From Struthidea cinerea (lineage: Eukaryota > Chordata > Aves > Passeriformes > Corcoracidae): a stretch of 64,000 nucleotides of DNA. Shown in pieces: positions 40,131 through 49,915 of this stretch. Position 1 is the first letter of the stretch; each line of letters starts with the position of its first letter. The translations under genes were made by a program, and so were the position numbers. The stretch lies in the NCBI GenBank assembly GCA_013397865.1, contig VZTI01003146.1:1441466-1505465 (forward strand), read 5' to 3'. The notes under the pieces are model-generated. The model searched no databases. It was not told where the DNA came from and saw only the letters and a program-made list of their open reading frames with translations.

Positions 40131-40250
40131 TACCAAAAATCAAAAACCAAAAAACCAACCAACCAAAACCAAAACACCAACAAAACAAAACAAAACACCC
40201 AATAAAAAACTCCAACCAAAAAAAAAAAAGAAATTAGAAAAAAAAATATA
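40131..40250. repeat. A/C-rich low-complexity tract, G-free on the plus strand
   Basis: About 97 bases (40133-40229) without a single G on the plus strand, built from CAAAA, CCAAA and CCAACC units and ending in a run of 12 A. It could be the expanded tail of an insertion, but no retroposon body was recognised upstream (40000-40130). Confidence 0.85.
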
Positions 40251-40839
40251 TAGCTATACTCACTCTGTCAGGCAAAGTAAGCTGTTTCAAGTGATGCTCC
40301 CAAAAGATATGCTAAAACAAGAGGAAACACTCGGGAGCTTCATATGCTGCCTTCATCCTGGTGAATCAGGCCCAATCTGTTTGTTTATTTATTCCCCTGA
40401 TTTATAGACCATCTACTGCCATGGCAGCAGGGTGTTTATTTACACATACAAGAACATAAATTCTGATAAATTCCATAAAACCTGGAGAACAAACAAAGCT
40501 TAAGAAAAAACTCCAAACCTCTAGCTAACGCTAAACATCTTGTGTTGTCTTCTGAGTTACTACACAGGGACTATTGTGAGCTCCAGGGTTTTTAACAGAG
40601 ATGACTGATAAAAATAAAGCACTACAAGCATTTTTTTGAAGGCATTGAAATAAAGTCAATGGGCAATTTCTGGAAAGCACATATGTGATTTAGAAAATAA
40701 AGTCTTATTTTGAAAGACACCTAAGTACAGAATATTATCAGCATTTAGCATCTCATTCTAGTGAAAACATTGGAGATTAAATACTTCTCATCTTGAGGGG
40801 TCTGGGTCTAAAAAGGTCTTGTGGCCTTTCAAAGTCTTT

Positions 40840-40965
40840 TAGTTTTAAGACTTTAGGTCCAAATTAGTTTTGTAATTAGGTTTTAGGTGCCTCAATCATT
40901 TGGATTATGTAAAACTTTATTGGAAAACCTAAATGCCTTTACAAATCTGAACCTTGGGAAATGAA
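40840..40965. repeat. Possible MITE-like relic of the TTAGGTGCCT type
   Basis: The stretch contains TTAGGTGCCT, then about 50 bp later AAACCTAAATGCCTTTACAA followed by ATCTGAACC. This resembles old palindromic amniote MITEs with TTAGGTGCCTAAAT and CCTTTGAAAATCTGGCCC motifs. The match is diverged and the edges are uncertain. Confidence 0.38.
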
Positions 40966-43900
40966 TGTCTCTTGACACTGAATGAGACTGCAGGCCTGCA
41001 GGCCACATTCACTGATACTGAAGCAAGTTAAGTGCTTCCGCTCTGCTAAGGATCTCAGGACCACTTGTCCAAGGAAGAAATTTTCAAAGGCACAGAGAAT
41101 TCCAAGATCCTCAGTGTTGTCTGATATGGGTTAGAAGGTGAATTTCAAATAAAGTACCTTAATAAGAAACGTAACTTTCTCAAAGGAGAGACATGCTTCC
41201 AAATCAGACAAACTGTGTCTTCCAACTTCAGTCTGTTGTTAAGGAAGAATTTTAACTATGAGTTTTCTTAGCCCTTCGGTAAAGTTACAGGAGAGTTCTC
41301 CAAATCTGTTGGAGAACAGAATAGTTCTATGACAACTTGCAGTAAAGTAGGAAACCTATTGTAATACTTTGCTATGCTTACTGCTAAAATTTCTCTGATG
41401 CCATCTTTCTTTCAGTTTTTCCCCATTATTTCCCACCTTATCCACCATGGACATGAACAAAACCTGATTCTTTCCTTTGCAGCAGTTTTATATTTATTTC
41501 TAGAGACAGTTATGTTTTTGTACATTTCTCTCTTCTTTACAATACATAAATCCAATTGTTTTACTATATCCTTGAAGAAATTTACATTTTCACCTTATCT
41601 GTGCCTCAGATGATGGATACAAATGAGTTATAATGGATGTCAAAGATGGATGTCCTCTGCACTGGATTGGGTTAACAACAATGTCCCTCAAAAATGCAGT
41701 AGAAAACTGAAATGCAGACTGGCGTGAGACTCAATGGCAGAGGTAGAGCATTATTGATCCTTTAGGCTGGTCTGCATGCCCAACCAGGCAGCAACACTTC
41801 TGGTAAACTTGCAAGCAGGGCAAACCTGTGAGGCCCAATATTTATGTAAAGGGAACAAAGATAAACAATGGATTTAATTTTTTCCCTGAGACTGTAGAAG
41901 TGTGGGAGCTTGTTCCCAGTTTCTTCACAAGCTGAACCTTGCTGACTTAAAAAACAGTGTCTGGTTCCATGAGTATCATTATCAGACTTCTGGTGTCAAA
42001 AGGGATGGAACTGACTCAAATCAGCTGTCACTATACAAGAGAGATTCAGTATGAGCTGTGTGCAAACCTTCAGGGAGGGTTTTGGCAAAGAGCTCTGCAC
42101 TGTGAACTTATGCTCAGTGTGTCAATTTAGGAGTGAACAGCTGATATTACTGAGTGTGGGCTGGATGACTTGGTCAACAACAACCCCAGTACTCTTGGGG
42201 CTTAGGAAATGTGATTTAGTTTCAGCCTTCTGGTGAGTAGGGAAGTATACTTGAATGCAGTATCTGAGAGATGTGCTAGCTTTGAACCTGTTCTAGTCAA
42301 ACAACTGATGAAGAAGAGAAAAATATTCATCATCCTTTCAGGAAAGACGTTGAGTAGGAAGAGGAAAATGAATGTATTGCCTGAAAAATAAAGTTTTTAA
42401 AGCATGTATATACTTTAACAAAGAGAAAATACTATGTTATGAGATTGTGATACATTTGAACAGGGAACATAATTTGTTAGATGCTTTGAATTAAGCTCTT
42501 ATTTTGACTAATAAATACATAATGCTTATGTAAAGAATTATAGCACAAAAATATATTTATTGTTAGTGGGGAGGCTGTTTGCATTAGGAACATAATTACT
42601 GCTTCTAAGCTGCCATTCAGTGAAGGTTATCAAATCTAAACAAAGTCTATGGTCCTGGAGATTTTCTAAAAGCACTGTTGGAATTTGGCACCTAGGGTGG
42701 TACACATAGCTGCAGCTCTTGAGGTTGGCTCACAGACACCTCCGAGTGAAGTGGAAGGATTATTTCGTGGACTTGGCAAACGATTCTTTTGTTTATACAG
42801 CTCAGCAGGATATTTGCTTTCTCCACAACAGCAGGACACTGTGGATTCATGCTCAGTTCGTGATCTGCTGTAACTCCCACCTCCTTTCCTACAGAGCTGT
42901 TGGATTTCTCTGTTCTGTATTCATTCATACTCCACACATGGCTGTTCACTTCCATGTGGTTTCCTCCCTCAAAGCCTGTGCTTGTTCATTTGTGATTTTG
43001 CCTCCCATTTTGCCATGTGTTCACTAATCCACTGGAAACTGTGCCTTCCTAGCAAAATGCACCAGGATACTGCAAAGAACTGTGGAGCTCTCAGGTGTCA
43101 TCAAATTGTTTCCCTCCTCCTGCCCTAAAAAATAGACTGTATAATTTGACAGGAGTGAGATCAGGAGAAAAGAAATGTCTTCCTTTATTGTCAGGATTGG
43201 ACTACATCTGGCCCTTAGGAAAGTCCACAGAAGAGGGTGAGGATAGGAAGAATCGGAAAGATATCTTTGTTCACATGTGATGTGGGCAGAGCCAAGGCAC
43301 GAGGTGGTTTCCTGACACAGACAACAATGGCTACTGCTTGTGGCCTCTCTGTTTGTGTTAGAAGGTCCAGAGATCTGTAAATCTGATCTGGCCATTTCTG
43401 TTGCCTTTTTAACCTGATAGCTTTGTAATTTACCTGCCCACTAGACTGAGCATCTGCTACCACAAGGGAAAGCACCAGGGAGAAAAATACGCACATAAAA
43501 AAAATCCCCAGCAGCCCCTCAACCTTAAATTTGTCTGAGGAACACTGGAAAGAGTTTGAAGCCTCTCATCCCCTCTAACCATTCCATCCAAACTATTTCC
43601 TTGTTTTTCAGTTCACTTATCTACAGTTTTTCAGGCTCAGAAGATACTTGTGAGGGAAGTATAGAAAATCACACTGTCAAATGGGTTGGCACAAAGAAAA
43701 TGACCCAGGAAGACAAGCATCCAAGTGCCTCGAGACAGCACTGAGATGGAAAGAGGTTATAAATAAGGAAACTGGTGAGAGCGGCTTATTAAGAATTCTG
43801 TCCTGTGCTTCCATGTAGAAGGACCATATTCCTGGCACCGAGGGGATGGCTTGCCTGCTGCTGCCATACCTCTTCATGAAATGTGTGATCACGTCTGCGA

Positions 43901-44440
43901 AGACGTGCAGCCCTGGAAGTGCTCAGTGCCACGTTGCCATCCACACCACATGTGCATCTGAGATGCAGCAGATTATGGGCTCACCACTGGTGCCAAAACA
44001 ACCTGCAAACGTTTTTTTTTTATAAGAATGAAAGTTTTATCTCAGATCAAGCAGAATGTTACATTGCGGAGTTAAACCTGTGTCTTTTTAGGAAAAAAAG
44101 AAAAATGCAAGACCTTTCCAAACAAGAGAATATTTGGGGGGAAAAAAGTCAAGAGTTTGGTTCACAAAATACCAAAACACACTGCTTCAACTTTCCGCTT
44201 CTGTGTTTTATTTTCTCAAGTTATTTGGTGGACAGTGAAGTAAACTGAATCAAATCAACAGGGAAAAATAAGAGAAGGTACAAATGAAAAATATCTCTGT
44301 CCTACTCCAAATGTAAGAAGATATTTTCTACTTATAAATTGCTTACCTTGCGGGCAGACAGCAGCTTCCCTGGCAGTCCCATCTCACCCCAAGCATTTTA
44401 CTCCTAAGGTACCATTTTGCCTTTCCCTGTCACTCTCAAA
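40966..44440. other. Unique non-coding sequence, possible regulatory island at 42.48-42.66 kb
   Basis: No gene recognised. The region at 42.68-43.5 kb has overlapping frames of 100-123 codons on both strands, none with a domain. The 42.48-42.66 kb stretch is AT-rich with homeodomain- and POU-like motifs (see findings). Confidence 0.5.
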
Positions 44441-44700
44441 CACGTTTCTTGAGGCAAAATTTTAGAGCAGATACAATCCTAAACCATCATAGGTCTTACT
44501 GTTTTCTTTCTGTTTATCTGTCCCTTTTCACTGATTTTTATTCTGCTGCATCTATTTCCTACCTACATACATTTTTTCTCAGATTGCAAAAACACTCTTT
44601 CCTTCTCTCTTCCCCTCCGTATCTGCTCCTTTTTCTTTTTTTCCTTGATTCAACCCAAAATGTAATTAATACGGGAGTATATTTTTTCACTTTCCTTCGA
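44441..44700 (-). mobile_element. Probable retroviral leader remnant next to the PBS, no coding frame
   Basis: Read on the minus strand, the sequence after the primer binding site continues as CTCGAAGGAAAGTGAAAAAA and a purine-rich stretch, which would fit a retroviral 5' leader. No gag, pro, pol or env frame can be recognised anywhere further left, and no second copy of the LTR is seen. How far the retroviral part extends is not visible; the left edge given here is arbitrary. Confidence 0.35.
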
Positions 44701-44718
44701 GCCTCACATTGGGCGCCA
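44701..44718 (-). other. Primer binding site, tRNA-Lys type
   Basis: On the minus strand this reads TGGCGCCCAATGTGAGGC. From memory, the site complementary to the 3' end of tRNA-Lys(1,2) is TGGCGCCCAACGTGGGGC, so 16 of 18 positions match and both differences are transitions. It lies on the downstream side of the adjoining minus-strand LTR, as expected for a 5' LTR. The spacer of 11 nt between LTR end and PBS is longer than the usual few bases. Confidence 0.75.
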
Positions 44719-44729
44719 CATTTTATATA

Positions 44730-45322
44730 TGTCCTAGTTTGGACAAATTTGGAGGAGAATACCCTCTGATAGAAGTCAGGTTGCAACCACCCCTCCCCCC
44801 CAGGTTCGGGGAAAAAATTTCCTCAAAGGAAAGTGAAAGAGATAACAAACTATTTATTTAACAAACACACAGGTGGGGAATAATAATGCTAAATAATGAG
44901 ATCTCTCTCTCTCTGTGGAGAGAAAACCTGAGAAGATTTCAGAGGTCTGTAGGTGCGGTCTCTCTCCTCCTCGGAGCTGGTCGGCGAGGGACCACCCCCA
45001 CCCCGGGCCTCCGGGAAAATTCTCCTGATGTGTTCAGATGTTGTTGAAACAGTCCAGAGGAGAAGAAAAGAACAAAAAAACCCCAAAATCCTAGGAAAAC
45101 GAAATTCTACCCTCCGTCTCTCGCTGGGAGAAAAAGAGCCGAAAAAAAAAAAACCAAGGGCACCGCAGAAACAGAGGAGCGTATCTCTGTGTCCTTGAAA
45201 CAACTGCTTTGAAATGGTTTTTTTGTTTTCTATCCTTCTCAGGCTCAGTTTAAAGACACAGAAAAGATTGGTGGGCATAGGGTAGCGATAGGGGATACAC
45301 ATTATAAAGTCACCCCAAGACA
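44730..45322 (-). mobile_element. Endogenous retrovirus 5' LTR, minus strand (ERVK-like by its Lys PBS)
   Basis: The minus strand begins TGTCTTGGGGTGAC at 45322 and ends CCAAACTAGGACA at 44730. The ends form an imperfect inverted repeat (TGTCTTGG against TGTCCTAG). Inside, a TATA-like CTTTAAAC lies at about 45248-45256 and an AATAAA signal at 44853-44858, both on the minus strand. A tRNA-Lys-type primer binding site follows, so this is a 5' LTR and not a solo LTR. Length is 593 bp. No 3' LTR and no gag/pol/env could be found to the left, so the provirus is truncated or rearranged. I could not identify a target duplication. An alternative right edge at 45372 (ACTACA) was considered; the inverted-repeat match favours 45322. 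Confidence 0.8.
44853..44858 (-). terminator. Poly(A) signal AATAAA of the minus-strand LTR
   Basis: TTTATT on the plus strand, i.e. AATAAA on the minus strand, about 120 bp before the LTR 3' end. That position fits a signal in R followed by U5. Whether it is used is unknown. Confidence 0.55.
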
Positions 45323-47307
45323 CCCTCTTTCCTGCATCCTGGTATTTTTTACAAGCAAGTCTCAGTACTACATCTTTTAATGGTGGAGCTGTTCTGCTCT
45401 CTCTTTAAGTTCTTTCAGCAGCTCACTGCAAAACAGTGAAGGTGATACACGGAGGCTCACCACTATTTTGTACAAAGGCAGAAGTATGTCTATCTCCTTA
45501 CTGGGGATACTGCAACTGCTGTATCACAGAATCACATTTATTAGGCACGGTTACCCTGTGACTGATTCATCACATAGGCCTGTGTCATTCACCATTGGTC
45601 CCAAGTGATGAATTTCTACTTCACAGGAGATATTCCTCAATTATACGAAGCTGGGAAATATTGTCAATATACAGGAAAAGAAAGGAATGCTACAGGGACA
45701 AGGGGCCAATGTTAAGGACTGAATTAACAGAAATAGGATGTCAGTCACTACCTTAAACTACACCATCATGAGCCTGGGGACTAATAAGAATTTCTGCTTC
45801 AGAGAGGAGTTCGTCAATTGGAAACAATGCATTAAAAGCAACCTAAAATGAAAGCTTTTCATTAAGGAAAAAGGAAGACATTTTCCTGTGGAAAAGATAA
45901 TTTAAATGAAAAAAATTAGCTTGTTGACTTGTATTTCTTGTTAAGAGGATTTGATTAACAGTGATTCTTTAGGCAAATATTCTGACTGCAGTGAAAATAG
46001 TGCTTTCCATCAAAACTTTTCAATGATAAATTCACCCTTCTCTATATGTACCTAGTACTTACTGCCCATTTTTTACCAGACTGGTAGATGTCATTACCTC
46101 ACTAAATCAACAATTTATCTCATTTTATTGGAGAAGGGGCAAAACATCTTTTCTAACTGTCAGTAAGTTTCTGGCCACAAAGAAGAACATGATGGGCCAT
46201 GGAAGGCTCCTCCAAAAGCTTCTTAAAGAGTTCTCTCATAACTCCAAGGCCTGAGAGTAGTCTCTTTAGCAAAATTGACCCTGAGCCCAGACAGCCAGAC
46301 CCCAAGGAGGGTTTGGGATGAGCTCTGGGCAATAGCAGCTTTTTCAATTTCCACCACACAGATGCTCATTTCTCTCTTAGACTCTCAGAACCCTGTTTTT
46401 CCTTAACCTTTTAGTTTTTCTATTTTTTTTTCCCCTCTGAAGTTGTGTCTACTTGTGTGCAGCTCGCCCTTTTCCTTAAAGTCCTCTTAATTTTCATTCA
46501 TTTTGCCAAATAAAAGAGCATTATGTCCAGGGGAACAGAAGGGGGTAGTCTCTGAGGCTGTTCTGTGAAGCAGCCCACAAGAGATGGGTCAGTTCCATTG
46601 ATCTTGCAAGCTGCACTGCAGAAGTTTGTTAAGTCCTGACACACATTACGGCTCACAGAGGACCAAGGGGAGTAGAAGGGTACATCAAAAGCATCTCAGA
46701 GGTGGGTGGTTCACAGGGCATCTCTTCATTTCTTTGTGGGTAGTGAACCGGATCCCAGGTAGGCCAGTGATACTGGCTTCACTCCCCTGTGCTCCTTTCA
46801 GATAATCCACTAGTCAGACTCCATAGTTCTCCCTTCTGCCTCTCCCTGCAAGCCATGTCATATAGTCCTGCCCAAGACCTGTTTGAACTACTTGTGAACA
46901 GCACATTGCTCAAGGTCAACCAATTCACCACACTTGACTGATGCTGCCCAGAAGCTCTTTGAACCGTAAGGTTAGGGAAGGAAATTTTGGAGTGGAAATG
47001 TCTCAGATGGACGAGTCAGGGTACAGATGAAATCTGTCTTTGAGTAAAAGGTACTATTTGCATGCTCCTCTGAACTCTTCAGTCCTTATTGAATTTTCTC
47101 CTTCAAGGCTCTTTCACTTTGGTGCTGAATTCCAGGAATTCAATAGCCAAGCCATTCCCATTAATATACTGTCTCTCTCCTTAACTGTGTTTCCTACACA
47201 TCTCTATAAATAGATTTAGGCACTACACTTTCACTGTGTTCTTTAAAGCTGTGAAATTCTGTTACCATAGAGATTTTTAAAAAAATATTTAGCCATGAAA
47301 GTACCAA
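45323..47307. other. Unique non-coding sequence, no gene recognised
   Basis: No gene recognised. A short TATCACAGAATCACA motif at 45520-45535 resembles a CR1 terminus but has no CR1 body next to it. Confidence 0.5.
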
Positions 47308-47400
47308 TATTAGACTGTAGGTTCTTTGGGCAGGGAATTCCTTTCTGTCTGTGTATTGTCCTTTGCCAGACATATTATAAACAATAGATATTCTATAGGT
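47308..47400 (+). repeat. L2/MIR-type 3' tail relic, plus strand
   Basis: TTAGACTGTAGGTTCTTTGG, then GCAGGGAATTCCTTTCTGTC and TGTGTATTGTCCTTTGCCAG, then ATTATAAACAATAG. This matches the order of the ancient amniote L2/MIR 3' region (TAGACTGTAAGCTCTTTGGGGCAGGGAC..., TTCTGTGTTTGTACAGCGCC..., ATAATAA). Old and diverged. The related tail at 38.7 kb lies in the opposite orientation. Confidence 0.55.
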
Positions 47401-48460
47401 AGATCTGTTTTACAAGCTTTTTCATGGCTATGAATCTTTTCCATCCTCTGAGCTTCTTTTTCTCTAAGGTAAATGAATCCTTTCTATGGGTAATGAGTAA
47501 ACAGGTGGTTAGCTTTGCATCTTTGCTTTTTCACTAGGCCCTTTTCTTATTAGAAGAACTGAGCCTTTGTCTGTATAGATCTTTTCTTTGCTTCTGTGAG
47601 AATTAGATCCAGAAGAACCCATTTTGCTTCCACTTAGCACTGGTCTAATCTGAATGATGTAGGGATTTGCATACATTTACCCTTGGTGCTGTGAAAACCA
47701 CTGCTATCATCTGCCTCTAGTATGGCTGGTCTCAAGGGAACTGGAAGACGTCTGCATTATTAAGACTAAATTGAACATTGACTTCAATTGCTCCATCTTA
47801 ATAAACCCTCCACTAAGCACAAGGAGAGCCTTTATCAAGCTTGAGTTTGCCCTTAACTTCTGGAAGCAAAAGAAATAACTACGTTCACCCCTTTTTTACC
47901 CTCCTTCCTTTGAGGGGATGCTGGGAGGGGATCTTCATAAACTTTCAGATGATTCAGAAGTCAAATGAATCATTCTGTGGGTGTAAAGTTGGAAATCATC
48001 CTGTGTTTTAGAAGAAAATGTAATCGACAGGATTTTAAACAAAGGAGATGCCACAGAAGCACAGCTTGTCACACCATGTCAGCATCTGACTGGTCTCATG
48101 TGTTGTGACTTAAAACACTCTGAGGCTCGGACTGGGGATAGGGAAAGGACAAGTGAAAGAATAACTCTGCTGCTCCACTAAGCTCAGTGACTCTAATGAA
48201 GCATTTTGTTGAAAGGGATGGAGTTGTTGAAGGGGAAACATGTAAGATGTGCAATACCCGAACTTAGTGGCATTGGTGGCAGCTACATTTTTTCACAGCT
48301 GGAAAAGTGCTTAAACCCTGAGCAAGTTCAGAAAGCACAGGGGACTGACTTGCTTTATCCTAGCTCCAATTACAGCTCTCTTGCCACAGCAGAGTTGGGT
48401 GTACGTGGCCTTCTCTGGCTCTAGAGAAGCCTTAAGTTGTTCTAATTGGAGAGTCTCTTA
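47401..48460. other. Unique non-coding sequence left of a solo LTR
   Basis: No gene recognised. This is the immediate left flank of the LTR at 48466. It should continue directly into the sequence right of 49615 in relatives lacking the insertion. Confidence 0.5.
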
Positions 48461-48465
48461 GGTTG
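48461..48465. repeat. Target-site duplication GGTTG (left copy)
   Basis: GGTTG directly precedes the TGTCACGA end of the LTR. The identical 5-mer follows the CACTACA end at 49611-49615. Five bp is typical of ERVL-type integration. Confidence 0.85.
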
Positions 48466-49610
48466 TGTCACGAATTAGTGGTTTAGGTTGCTCAGAGAAT
48501 CACCGGTAAAGGTATCAGCAAAAGCAGGTTTAATATGAAAGTTAAAGCACAACAAAGTTCATTGTCAAGGTTCATCTGACTACTTACTAGTTTGTTAGAG
48601 CACACAGAGAAAAATTGGACTAACATGTAAAATCAATCAATCTAGAAGGAAAATCAACCAATAATGTTGTACGTGAAAGTTGGGGATGAAAAAAGGGTAA
48701 GGATGGGAAAGGGTAAGAATAAAAAGGAATAAGGGAGACCCTCCCATTGAGTCACAAGGTTCATAGTGGATCCCATGACCAAACTTAGCTCCAAACTTGA
48801 CCAACTGTTTAGGCCAAAAGATTTCAACAGCACTTAAACTTAATAGCACTTAATCCATAGCTTCATTTAAACAATTCAACAGAAGATTCTATAGAATTTA
48901 CTATAAGCGTTACAGCAACTCACTTATAGATGTAACTTACTAATCTAATGTACTTAAGAATCCAAGAGAGCAACATTCATACTACATTTGCTATAGCATA
49001 TTCACACTCCCATGCACACAAACCTAAAGAAGTGTGTACAAGGTATACACGTGTAAAAGAATTCCCCTAAAGTTCAGTGAAGTACTTACACTGGATGCCT
49101 TTGCATCTTCTCAGCATCTCAACAGGAGAAGGGTTGAGCCTCGAGGAGTTGGGGTGTCACGCCAGGCTCTGTCATCAGTGTTTGGTCCTCAAGTACAGCA
49201 GACTTGAGAGTTCACTGGCTCAGATAGGCCCCCCTCAGGTGTAGATTGCTGGTTGCAGCCTGCTGCCATCCAGGAGAGCTCCAAGGGTCTCACTTAGGAC
49301 TGGTTTTTATAGGTTTGTAATAGAATTGGCTTTAGTCGTAACGATTGTCCATCCTGGTCACAACTCAGGCCAGTAACTTTCTTTGAAAGTTCAAAATTGT
49401 TGTTCCACTTGTGTTGTTACTCAGGTAAGAAAAATAACTTCCCAAGGCTGTTTCTTAAAAAACAAGAGCTCATTAGACAGCACTAGTTCCTGAGAACAGA
49501 CACTGTTTCTGATAAGCTCAAAGGAGCTTAGTGCAGGTGCTGTTGTTCAAGGCTGAGGTCTAAGGAACATTTCTGAGATCATAGTGTAGTGTGTGGGATG
49601 CACCACTACA
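48466..49610 (-). mobile_element. Complete solo LTR of an endogenous retrovirus, minus strand, 5-bp TSD
   Basis: The element runs from TGTCACGAATTAGTGG to GCACCACTACA, so each strand begins TG and ends CA, and it is bounded on both sides by GGTTG. Orientation is inferred from signals on the minus strand: a TATA box CTATAAAAACC at about 49302-49313, and ATTAAA at 48529-48534 followed by about 65 bp of U5 ending GTGACA. Length is 1145 bp. Nothing internal (PBS, gag, pol) is present, so it is a solo LTR left by recombination between the two LTRs of a provirus. A long R region (about 700 bp) would be implied by the TATA-to-signal distance. The 5-bp duplication suggests class III (ERVL-like), but the subfamily is not determined. 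Confidence 0.88.
49302..49313 (-). promoter_or_regulatory. TATA box of the minus-strand solo LTR
   Basis: The plus strand reads GGTTTTTATAGG, i.e. CCTATAAAAACC on the minus strand. This is a canonical TATA context about 300 bp inside the LTR from its U3 end. It is the basis, with the ATTAAA near the other end, for the minus-strand orientation. Confidence 0.6.
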
Positions 49611-49615
49611 GGTTG
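49611..49615. repeat. Target-site duplication GGTTG (right copy)
   Basis: Identical to 48461-48465 and directly adjacent to the CACTACA end of the LTR. Confidence 0.85.
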
Positions 49616-49779
49616 TGACTGACATGTATCAGCAGATCCACCTACTGAAAAGTTATATTTCTTCACAAAAAAGGTTCACCAGACACAGTGGCAGCATGCA
49701 TAGCTCCACTGTGCCCTGGCAAAGGACTCTGCAGCAGCCTTTGCTCTGAGGATGAGAAACGGCTGTGAGTGCGCAGATT

Positions 49780-49915
49780 AGTTCTCTATACATAAATAAG
49801 CTGAGGAACACAGAGGTTAAGGCTTGTGGTGTACTAAGGAAGATTGCTTGAGAGGTAGGCACAGGACTGAGACCTGGCTTCTGATCACCCTGGAGTCCTT
49901 CCAGCCAAAAGCAAG
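49780..49915 (-). repeat. MIR-family SINE relic, minus strand
   Basis: The plus strand contains AATAAGCTGAGGAACACAGA and GGTTAAGG, then AGGTAGGCACAGGACTGAGA followed by CCTGGCTTCTGATCACCCTG and GTCCTT. This follows the reverse complement of the MIR core and tRNA-related head (CTGAGGCACAGAGAGGTTAAG..., AGGACTGAGACCCAGGTCTCCTGACTCCCAGTCCT). The copy is old. It lies 165 bp right of the solo LTR. Confidence 0.62.

Noticed and set aside
44889..45323. 144-codon minus-strand frame
   Set aside because: Lies almost entirely inside the LTR and is explained by it. LTRs of this kind normally do not code, and no retroviral protein similarity is visible.
45323..45372. Alternative right edge of the minus-strand LTR at ACTACA (45372)
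   Set aside because: The TGTCTTGG end at 45322 matches the opposite TGTCCTAG end as an inverted repeat much better.
45520..45540. TATCACAGAATCACA motif resembling a CR1 3' end
   Set aside because: No CR1 body follows on either side, and a 15-bp match alone is too weak.
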